From Madurella fahalii (taxonomy: Eukaryota; Ascomycota; Sordariomycetes; Sordariales), in contig CM056874.1 of assembly GCA_029876055.1 (NCBI GenBank), positions 992,001 to 1,056,000 of the forward strand: a stretch of DNA of 64,000 nt. Reading direction: 5' to 3'. This document shows positions 55,639-64,000 of this stretch, piece after piece; positions within the stretch are counted from its first letter, which is position 1; each line of letters opens with the position of its first letter. Position numbers and translations under genes: made by a program. The notes beneath the pieces were generated by a model, which was not told the DNA's origin, did not search any database, and was given only the letters and a program-made list of their open reading frames with translations.

Positions 55639-57987
55639 ATGAGGCTTCCTCTCTTCGCGCTTGTTGCCGCCGCCCTCTCGGCGGCACCCTGCTCTCTCGC
55701 CATCGACCTGGTGGTCCGCTCGACAGCAGGCGGCAACGCGACCACGCCGCACATGTACGGCCTCATGCACGAGGACATCAACAACTCGGGCGACGGTGGC
55801 ATCTACGCCGAGCTGATCCGCAACCGCGCCTTCCAGGGCAGTTCCAAGTACCCAGCCAACCTCGACGGCTGGACGCCCGTTAACGATGCAGTCCTCTCCC
55901 TGAAGAAGCTGTGTACCCCACTTTCCGAGGCACTGCCGTACTCGGTGAGGGTTGCGGCGCCTAAAGGGAAGAAGGAGGGAAAATCCGGGATTGCGAATGC
56001 CGGCTTCTGGGGTATGGATGTCCGGGTACAGAAGTATACCGGGAGCTTCTGGGTGCGCGGCAGATACGACGGGGATTTCGAGGTCAGCCTAAGGAGCGCC
56101 ATTACGGGTGAGGTGTTTGGGACCGCGAAGATTGAGGGTCCGAGCACAAAAGAGTGGACGGAAAAGACTTTCGAACTTGTCCCGGAGAAGAATGCGCCGA
56201 ACAGCAACAATACTTTTGTGATAGAGTGGGATGTTGCGGTAAGACGAGAGGGAGACTGATCAACCAATGATGGTAAGGACGACGGCTGATAAACCTTAGG
56301 GGTTGAAAAATGGCACCAGCGCCCTGGACCTGAATCTGATAAGCTTGTTCCCGCCTACCTACAAAGGCCGGAAGAACGGGCTGCGTGTGGACCTTGCTGA
56401 GGCGATCGCCGAGCTGAAGCCGGTAGGGACAGTGCCTCGCCCGCTGTTTTCAAGGGGCAAGCTGACAGGGATAGACGTTCCTTCGATTTCCCGGCGGAAA
56501 CGCGCTTGAGGGCAACACGCTTGACTCCTTCTACAAATGGAACGAGACGATCGGCCCCCTCAAGGACCGGCCAGGCATGGCTGGCGTGTGGGAATACCAG
56601 ATGACAAACGGGTTAGGAATAGTCGAGTACATGGAGTGGTGCGATGCTATGAATTTGGAGCCGAGTGTGTCTTTCTGATTACGTACTCTGCCCCCAAAAC
56701 GAAGACCACAACTAACACTCTACAGTCGTTGGTGTCTGGGCCGGTCTCGCCCTTGATGGCAACTTTCTCCCCGAATCCGAGATCGGCTGGGCAGTTCAGT
56801 TCGCCCTCGATGAGATCGAGTTCCTGACCGGCGACGCCAACACAACGAAATGGGGAGCTGTCCGTGCCTCTCTCGGTTACCCGAAGCCGTGGACGGTCAA
56901 ATACGTCGAGATTGGCAACGAAGACTGGCTCGCTGGCCGTCCTGCCGGCTTCGAATCCTACAAGCAGTACCGGTTCCCAGCCTTCAAGAAGGCGTTTGAC
57001 GAGAAATATCCAGATATCCAGCTCATTGCCTCGCCATCAGTGTTTGACGACATGGTGATACCAGAGGGTGTGGCTGGTGACTGGCACCCATACCTCACGC
57101 CGGATGAATTTGTCACACGCTTTAATCGTCTTGACGGGCTTACAAGGGACAATAAGACTTTTATTGGTATGCCAAACTTGGCCTTACCTAGACTGCCTGC
57201 TGACAAGCGAACAGGGGAAGCTTCTTCGACACACCCTAATGGGGGTATTGCCTGGGAAGGCGACCTCATGCCGTTCCCTTGGTGGGGAGGCAGTGTTGCT
57301 GAAGGGATTTTCTTGATCAGCGCTGAGAGAAATGCGGATAAAGTCCTCGGCGCAACCTACGTGAGTCTTTGCTGCAATTACTACCAGGCACTTACCCCGT
57401 GGACCCCGTATCTAATTGCCCGATCACATAGGCCCCCGGACTCCGGAACATGAACCGGTGGCAGTGGAGCATGACAATAATACAACATGCAGCAGACCCG
57501 GCGCTTACCACGCTCTCAACGAGCTGGTATGTCTGGCGGGTAAGTTGAGAGCCCCTGTCAATCCCGGCCCGGCCATTTTGCGATGCTTACGCTGGGGTTT
57601 CCATAGCTGTTCGCCCACCACATCATCAAGACTACGCTCCCAGTCTCGGCGCCGCCCGGGAAGCCTAACTTTGATCCCCTCTACTACGTTGCCGGCCAAA
57701 GTGCCACAGGCACGGGAATCTTAAAGGCTGGCGTGAATAATGCGACAGAGCCCGTGCCCGTGTTGCTCAAGTTCGAGGGGATCGCGGACAAGGGGGCAAC
57801 TGCAAACCTGACCGTTCTTACCGGGCCAGCTGACCCATACGGCTACAATGACCCGTTCACTCGGGTGAACGTCGTGAAGGAGACACGGTCAGAGCTCGTT
57901 GCAGGTGAAGGAGGCGTGTTCAGTTTTAGTCTTCCTGCGCTGAGCATTGCGGTGCTGGAGACGTCGGATGTGATCAAGCTTGCTTGA
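55639..57987 (+). CDS. Secreted alpha-L-arabinofuranosidase (GH51)
   Basis: Seven exons: 55639-56238, 56300-56422, 56475-56664, 56726-57166, 57215-57360, 57432-57539, 57607-57987; 662 residues. ATG 55639 gives a signal peptide (MRLPLFALVAAALSAAPCSLA); an upstream in-frame GTG is ignored. The N-terminal half has a beta-sandwich, carbohydrate-binding-like region (YGLMHEDINNSGDGGIYAELIRNRAF opens the catalytic family signature). The (beta/alpha)8 domain follows: FLRFPGGNALEGNT, YVEIGNEDW with the acid/base Glu (about 370), and FIGEASS with the nucleophile Glu (about 453, formed at an exon junction). GSVAEGIFLISAERN and a C-terminal beta domain end the protein. It would release L-arabinose from plant arabinan or arabinoxylan outside the cell, which fits a plant-associated or saprotrophic life style. 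Confidence 0.9.
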
Positions 57988-58778
57988 CGGAAAGTTACCT
58001 TATCTTTCGTGTATATACAGCCAAATCGGAAGTAGGTTGATTTGTTCGTACGCCTTGTTTTACCCACAAAGGATGTCAGCATGGTTTGGATGCACCCTTG
58101 ACGCGGATGCTCTTCAAACAAGCCGTCAAGACAAGCAGCAAGCGCTTCTCAGCTTTGCTTAAGCCAACGGTAATGGGTCTGTTCGCTAAAACCGCAGCGA
58201 GAGTCGATCCCATTGCTGAACGAAATGTACGATGCATGTAAACCAAATACAATTCATCTCGTTAGTACTAAAATGTTTATTCAGGGACCTGGTACACTGG
58301 TCCGAGCACGCGTTTGCGAACTACCAACCCTAAACTGACTGAGTAAGTGTACCTGTTGTTGAAATGGTGCCAAAACCGGTCACGCGGTAGTGCAGGCCAG
58401 GTTACCCATAGCTCACCCTGAGGCAGGGTAGCTCAGGGCCACACACAGACGTGGAAACTGCGGAGGGCAACTTTTGTGTAAAACATAGATGTTAATTCAC
58501 AGATTTCACAAACACAAGGTATAACGTTATAAAAGAACGTTTTGTCTCCGTATAGTTACTGTCTACCACACATTGCAATTATTTGAGAACAAGGTCAAGG
58601 CTGTAAGAGTTAACCGATATACTCCTCGGGTGAATGATCAGTTGCTTATTACCCCAAGTAAGCCATAGCCCTCAGACCAAATATGCCAGGTTTGGCCAGT
58701 GAATGCAACGATGCCTGCTAGTATTCTCCATGGCTAGCCGCTCTAGCATAAGCCGCCACCCTATCATAACCGTCTTGA
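57988..58778. other. Convergent spacer
   Basis: Between the 3' ends of the GH51 gene (plus) and a small secreted protein gene (minus). No gene. Confidence 0.5.
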
Positions 58779-59064
58779 TTAGACGAGGCACTGGCATATT
58801 CCATCGAAAGTGCCGTTCCCCGCAACACACTGCGGCATCATCGGTTAGACTTGAGAGAGCACTCGATGAGATAAGGAGAAAACCTACCCGGCCATCTCGG
58901 AATTGGCACTTCATGCATGCTATAGTGCACCTCTCCGCATGAGCGATGACATTACACTTGACAACGGGACAATCATTTTCTGATACGGTGGCAGGCTGGT
59001 CGATGGTAGGCAGAGCTATGACCAGGCCAACGAAGATGGCAGAAGTGAGACGACAGAATCGCAT
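58779..59064 (-). CDS. Small secreted Cys-rich protein, defensin-like spacing
   Basis: Two exons, 59064-58888 and 58829-58779, joined by a 58 bp intron (donor GTAGGT, branch CTAAC, acceptor GCAG), 75 residues. A signal peptide is clear (MRFCRLTSAIFVGLVIALPT). Eight Cys follow: C-x3-C, then C-x3-C-x2-C, then a single C, then C-x-C at the end (GICQC). CxxxC with a terminal CxC is the CSalpha-beta/defensin arrangement. The joined second exon has only 16 codons but supplies three of the eight Cys, which supports the intron. The start is the ATG at 59064. It resembles the protein encoded at 60084 in its signal peptide (ALPT-I/V-D) and CxxxCxxC. Confidence 0.7.
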
Positions 59065-59889
59065 GGCGAGACTTTCTACAGATTCTATGCTCGAGTGGGT
59101 ACCGGCGAAGAAGCGTGCTAAAAAGACTACATCTGGGTTGTGCAATCATAATATACAAATCGTTTCGAGGCACGGACTACGTAGTACTATTTAATTAAAG
59201 CACTAGTGAATGGGCGGAATGTTCCCGCTCCCAGGCTCGATGTCAAACCGTTGGGGAGTCAATTAATGCTTATTTCCGCATAGCACACGCATCCGCTGAG
59301 CCCGCGAGTAACCATTTAATGTCGCGAGGGCATTAACCCGGTTCTGGCGCGGTTGGTGCGCCATTTGCGGGCAGGCCATTGACAAGCGGGCTAATACGGC
59401 AAAAATGAGCGATCCGAATTGCATGAAAGGACATAAGGCGCTGAAGCTGGTCTTGGGGCAGCTGCTTGTAATTAAATCCGCGCTCGATGGCCCCTGAAGT
59501 CCAAGACCAGCGGGTAAAAGCAGGATGGGATGAGCGGTACAACTCGTTTGTACAGGTGCCGATTCAGCGCCTTGCGATTTGTATTGCAACCGACCCCGGA
59601 TCATGCCCAGGATAGCTGCCCAGAGGTAAGCAACGGAGAGACCAGCTACCCGGCTTACCGCGCTCAATACGCCCTATCTTGTAACGAGCACACCAACTAA
59701 CGCCTCCTGGCAAAGGCATTATCAACCTACAATAAGAGTCAATCGTAAAGAAGCGTTTCTTGATCGCATACTACCACCCGTGGTTGCATCTTATAATCCC
59801 TTTGTGCAATCTCCCTCGCGTAAACCATGCCCTGCCAACTTTCCTGCAACAGCGTTGTTCAGCACAGCCCGGTTCCACTGACCTGCCAT
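59065..59889. other. Spacer between the two Cys-rich genes
   Basis: Contains the promoter of the 59064 gene. TAGTACTATTTAATTAAA (about 59182-59199) could be its TATA-like region; a similar TAGTACTATATATA lies upstream of the 60084 gene. No other gene. Confidence 0.45.
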
Positions 59890-60084
59890 CTAAGGCTTGC
59901 AGCAGTTACCGCATGCACAGCAGTCCCAGACATCGGTGCCGTCGGTGCAAATGCGACACACGGTTGCGCAATTGGCGGAGAGATCACTGCGGATTTGATA
60001 GTCGACTGTGTTGTCGGTATCGACGGTTGGGAGGGCCAGTGCGGACATGGCTACGACAGTGAGAAGCAGCAAAGAGGATTGCAT
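59890..60084 (-). CDS. Small secreted Cys-rich protein, paralogue of 58779-59064
   Basis: Single exon, 64 residues, ATG 60084. The signal peptide is MQSSLLLLTVVAMSALA, followed by LPTVDTDNTVD, close to the LPTIDQPATVS of the neighbouring gene. Eight Cys are in the last 30 residues: CATVC, RIC, DCCACGNCC. The CxxxCxxC core is shared with the neighbour, but the rest of the pattern differs and the CCxCxxCC end is unlike defensins. Probably an effector-like peptide that has diverged after local duplication. TATA-like box at 60259-60266. Confidence 0.7.
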   Translation of the reverse strand: MQSSLLLLTVVAMSALALPTVDTDNTVDYQIRSDLSANCATVCRICTDGTDVWDCCACGNCCKP

Positions 60085-60258
60085 CGTGATAACAAACTAT
60101 GCGTTCGCGTTCTTAGCGCTTAGCTATTAGTGGGATTGCAATAAGTTACTTACATATCTTGGAGAATTCGGAGGGGGAAATGACCAACGCAAACTGACGC
60201 CAACGCAGTGAGCAGAAAATGACGGGTTTTGACGTAGCCCTCCGGCGGTTCTTAGTAC

Positions 60259-60266
60259 TATATATA
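60259..60266 (-). promoter_or_regulatory. TATA-like box of the 60084 gene
   Basis: TATATATA about 175 bp upstream of ATG 60084. It sits next to TAGTACTAT, which is also found upstream of the neighbouring paralogue. A GTAAGT at about 60150 may start a 5' UTR intron. Confidence 0.4.
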
Positions 60267-61883
60267 CTGCCAGGATAGATCGAAGCGGGTGGTTTCCGGG
60301 TAATCAGTGACGGACTCCTATTAGCCCGGCTTATGCGGTGAACATGGTGTATGAGGAGGGTTGACTGCTCCGAACCTCGCCCAGGTCGGACTCTAGTTGT
60401 TGGTACAAGTGCTTCGACTCAGAGCACCAATCGGAAACGATGATGAGTCCTGATGTTGAACAACGCCGCCCTTTAGATGGCGTAGGAGTACAAGTCCTTT
60501 GACTAGAGACTAAACCAACTGCAAGACGCCAGACGACTTCACATTGCATGGCTAAATACGAAAGTACTTGGAACGCTATCTTAGAGCAGCCTTTGTCTAC
60601 CAAGGTTTCGAGCAACGGATCTTTAGGTTTTAGGTGAGTTAGACGAGGTAGACAAGGTAGATTGCCCCTGGCTAATTTCTACGCTACTTGTAAAGCTGGA
60701 CTTAAGGAACCATTTTAGAGTCTTGATCGTTGGCCGTCCGATAAAGGAGACAGCGTTGCATAATTTAAGTATCGATATTACATAGGACAGGATTACTGCA
60801 AGCGGACTCGCTAGGAGGATTTATCGCTTTAAACTAACATAGGTATTAGATATTAGCTTACGTATTGCGGGAATGTACCTGACAATATATGCGACAAAAT
60901 AGCCGAAAAGGCCCAAGGGCCGTTTTACCAACACTGGAGCAACTTATATGTCAACTGATACATCGCGAACAACATGGATCGCGTCGGAACTCGTTCTTGC
61001 GTGTAACCCTCCAATAGTGAGCATAAGATTTGACTATAATACGCTATCTGGATCGCAACTCCGTCGAATTTATTAGAGAAGCCTAAACTCAAGGAATAGA
61101 GTGTCAAGACAACGGATTGAACAAACTGCGAGTAAGGTACCAGCTTAACCACTAATTTTGCATCAGCGGCCTATTTCCTTATCTAACATTACGCATCTTT
61201 ATCAACTCAAGGGCTTGGACACTTCGCCGTAGCCCAAATATCCTCTCTCGAAGGGAGACCCTTGAAACGTACTCGGGATTCTACATACGCTCTCCTAATA
61301 TCCTCATGAAGTCCTTGGCCGTGGATGTTCTTTCGAGGCTCTCAACTGCAGCTTTTATCACACCATTTCACATAAAACCAGCCCTTCCACTCATCGAGCA
61401 AGCGGTCAACCGTATAGTACTCCTCTAGGCTGCATTGTACGGTTTCGAAGGTGTCACAAGCAAGTTAGGTGTCTTGACTGCTTTTGTTTGGGGGGGGGGG
61501 GGGGACGAGCTTCCCTCTGACACCGATGAGGCTGAACCTAGGGATCTGAGCCGGCGGAGACCCGAGCAATTCCAACCGAACTATCACCTGAGTTGGGGCT
61601 CTGCCTAATGCGCGCCTTTATTATTCTCTTTGTGTAGAGAGGTATTAACGTCGGCAGTAGACTTGGTGTGCTGGATCATGTTTTAAGTCATGTAACTCGT
61701 AAGGAGCACTTTTGGTGTCATTAAACTCACCTTGGACAATTCAATTCAAGTAAAACCAGGTCACGTTACACCATGTTGGTATTGCACTTGGCGGTTGAAA
61801 GAATCTGCAGCCTTAATGATCACTCATAATCGGAACAGCACCCCATCATGTAGAGCTATAACTCTTGTCCCTTAGCACTGCCC
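60267..61883. other. AT-rich spacer, no gene
   Basis: 1.6 kb without a convincing coding frame. AT-rich and low in complexity at 60600-61150. A G-run lies at 61491-61504. The right end is the 3' flank of the minus-strand gene at 62960. Confidence 0.5.
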
Positions 61884-62960
61884 CTAGCCCCGCAATGACG
61901 GAGATGGTCCACTTACGCCCGGTGCTTCGGGCAGCGGTCCCGCTAACTCACTCGGGAGGTCGAGAAACACCTCGTTGCCAAAACGGTAGGCAACAAAATC
62001 ATACTCCGACACTAGGAGATCCAACAGGGCGCGCATAGGCCCGCGAGCAGCTTCAGGAAGCGCATCAGGATCTGCTAGCTTCGAGGATAGAAAGTCATAC
62101 ATGCCCCCGATACCCTCCCCCTCACCGCGGCGTCCCACCTCTGCGATAGCCATAACCCCATCCGGCAGGGGCGCTACCGCCGCCGCAAACGCTGCCACCA
62201 ACCGGTCGGGAATCCGCTCCTTGCGCATGCCCATCACCTCATTCGCACCGAATGTGTGCCTCCGCCGGAGGGACTTGGCGTACTGCGCGGCGTGGTGCGC
62301 AAAGTTGCGGACTCCCGCCACGCCGTACCGCTCCGGCTTGAGGAAAAGACAGTTCCCCCGGCGCGGGTCGTCGGAAATAGCAATGTACAGAACGTGGCGG
62401 TGCCCGTGGGGGAGCGGCGGGCCCGTGTTCGGACGTTTCCTCCGCGCCGAAGAAGAATGCAGATCGACCCCCCCCGTGCATCCGGGAGCGCTGTGGCGCT
62501 TCAGATGGCTGCTGGGGCGGGGCGTGCCGATGCCACGGAAGTAGGCGGATAAGCGGCCCGAGGGGTCGTTGCAGAGGTAGGCGCCCGTGATGAAGTGCTG
62601 GTTGCGCTGCAGGGCGAGGGAGAAGAGATACCACATGATGCTGGTGGCTTGTTGCGCGTGGGCGGAGAAGTCACGGATGTGGTTTGCCAGACGGTGGATT
62701 TCGTCGACGGGGAGTGGGCTGGTCATGATAGCGTGGACATCATGGGCGCCTTGGGCGATGGCAGAGCGGACCGATGGTTCGTAGTGGGCGAGGCCGATCG
62801 AGGCGAGGTATGCGCTGAGGGCGGGAGGATTGGGGCTGTTGCCGACGCTGGGCGGAGTTTTGGGGCGAGTAGCGAGGGTGGTTACGGTGATTTGGCCGGT
62901 GGCTTTGCCGTTTGGACGGCTTTTTTTCGCCTTTCGGGGCATAAGGCCCATGGTTAACAT
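61884..62960 (-). CDS. Hypothetical fungal protein
   Basis: ATG 62960 (MLTMGLMPRKAKKSRPNGK) is chosen because the longer frame begins only with a GTG. 358 residues. The basic N-terminus (RKAKKSRPNGK) could be a nuclear signal. Residues about 45-125 are helical and SAM-like in look (ALSAYLASIGLAHYEPSVRSAI). A second block is WYLFSLALQRNQHFITGAYLCNDPSGRLSAYFRGIG. A disordered insert rich in His, Arg and Ser follows, and the end is a conserved-looking segment (YDFVAYRFGNEVFLDLPSEL). I do not recognise the family. A GTAAGT at 61916 could start a last intron of about 47 bp; this changes only the final few residues. Confidence 0.6.
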   Translation of the reverse strand: MLTMGLMPRKAKKSRPNGKATGQITVTTLATRPKTPPSVGNSPNPPALSAYLASIGLAHYEPSVRSAIAQGAHDVHAIMTSPLPVDEIHRLANHIRDFSAHAQQATSIMWYLFSLALQRNQHFITGAYLCNDPSGRLSAYFRGIGTPRPSSHLKRHSAPGCTGGVDLHSSSARRKRPNTGPPLPHGHRHVLYIAISDDPRRGNCLFLKPERYGVAGVRNFAHHAAQYAKSLRRRHTFGANEVMGMRKERIPDRLVAAFAAAVAPLPDGVMAIAEVGRRGEGEGIGGMYDFLSSKLADPDALPEAARGPMRALLDLLVSEYDFVAYRFGNEVFLDLPSELAGPLPEAPGVSGPSPSLRG

Positions 62961-64000
62961 GGACAAGGAAGAGCTGCGTTGAAGATTGACTTGAGTTGAA
63001 GAGCGACAGCCACTTGCGAGCGGCACACCCCGCACCCTTCACCAATCCGAATGCTGACTGGGTCTCGCCATTTAACAAATTCCTTCGCTAATTATTGTCT
63101 GTACATCCATCAGCCAGTGGCGTCGAATTATGGCGAGTTGTAAGAGGAAGCTAAGCCTTTAGTACCACACAGCGCTGCAGTCTCAAGACATGAAATGTCT
63201 TGTAATGACGATCATTGCCTGAAAAGTAAGCAACAAGGCTTGTGCAGCTAGCAGGTTCCATTGGGCAATGGTAGGGCGGGATTTGGGCGTGGCTGGCTGG
63301 CTTTGTCTGGGGCGGTCGTTATCAACGAGTGGCTAGTAAACCCCAGCTACCTGGAACAGCAGCCGCACTCCAAGTCGATCGTAATGGCACCTATCTGGAG
63401 CAAGTTGAGCGCCGCTCGCATCCAGAGTCGAAGCAAAGCGGCAGGGTACGTTTCGGGTGCTGAAAGCTGCTTCAGGGAGACGGGCCAATCACTCGGAACA
63501 ATTATTGATGCAAGTTTTACGATGATTTGGCAATTGGAAAGGGACATCATGCTCAACTATCAGTACGCTACCTTAGGCATCACTTCTAAGACGGGATATC
63601 TGGAGTCTACCGGGGTGCCCGTTTCGGCTACAAACAAACCAAGAATGATACATTTCCGTACATAGCCTACTTCTTCAAATCCTTAGGTAACCTGAAGCAC
63701 CGTACGCGTAACTAGTAAGTACGGGGCTGAGTATAAACAAAATCTAGGTACCCAACAACCAACCACATCACGATGCTCACTGCAAGAATGTCGGTGGTAG
63801 CGGAGGTCCCCAAACATGCAAACTATCCGGTCCGGCTTCTGACCTGTGAATCGGTGTCGTCTCATCAACCAGGTCGCCATCCACTACCCAAGGGTCAGTT
63901 CGTTCTCGTTCCACACGGATAAGAAGCTCACGTACCATAGTGTTCCAAGATGAAACCCGAGCGATCCCACCTGTACCGAGTCAGAAGGGCACGACGAGCT
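62961..64000. other. Right-end spacer
   Basis: Upstream region of the hypothetical gene, then unremarkable DNA. A plus-strand frame at 63261-63665 has no recognisable domain and no good start. Window ends in non-coding-looking text. Confidence 0.45.

Noticed and set aside
1..64000. CRISPR arrays, bacterial operons, rRNA genes
   Set aside because: None present; no regularly spaced repeats and every gene has eukaryotic structure.

Overview
The window is nuclear DNA of a filamentous ascomycete (Pezizomycotina, most likely Sordariomycetes). Evidence: genes carry many 50-100 bp introns with GTRNGY donors and CTAAC/CTGAC branch sites. The gene families are typical of moulds (HET, DUF7708-NACHT, DUF7580-subtilisin, DUF3433, an RNA-silencing RdRP, GH51). 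Broken genes, a LINE end and a MITE lie between them. Splice sites were placed by eye from consensus and reading-frame continuity, so exon ends are inferences unless stated.

Layout. 1-5.7 kb: transposon and pseudogene ground (LTR-like stretch, truncated HET gene, 3' end of a Tad-like LINE). 5.7-13.1 kb: three co-oriented minus-strand genes: a subtilisin-like protease with an N-terminal DUF7580-type region, a gasdermin-like protein, and a C2H2/WD40 protein with seven nearly identical blades. The first two match the known fungal gasdermin/protease cell-death pairing. 14.9-18.2 kb: a BBE-type FAD oxidoreductase and a frameshifted alpha/beta-hydrolase pseudogene. 19.0-24.5 kb: one gene that reads in frame from an RNA-dependent RNA polymerase into a UPF1/Hrr1-type SF1 helicase. 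24.9 kb: small AAA_28-type ATPase. 25.5-29.5 kb: gene-poor, with gene remnants and a 198 bp TA-flanked foldback MITE. 29.5-33.3 kb: SNF2/RING ATPase with one apparent frameshift. 33.7-37.7 kb: an eight-exon NLR (DUF7708, NACHT, winged helix, two C2H2 fingers, ankyrin-like C-terminus). 38.6-39.4 kb: kinase-like pseudogene. 40.5-50.6 kb: an HD-domain nucleotidase and three large conserved fungal proteins (disordered, zinc-knuckle, DUF3433 membrane). 54-60 kb: three small secreted Cys-rich proteins and a secreted GH51 arabinofuranosidase. 61.9-63.0 kb: an unrecognised protein.

The left half reads as a self/non-self and genome-defence island (HET remnant, gasdermin with protease, WD40 protein, RdRP-helicase, NLR) and the right end as a secreted-protein region. 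The two most interesting items are the gasdermin/protease/WD40 trio and the RdRP-helicase fusion, whose two halves correspond to separate subunits (Rdp1 and Hrr1) of the fission yeast RNA-directed RNA polymerase complex.
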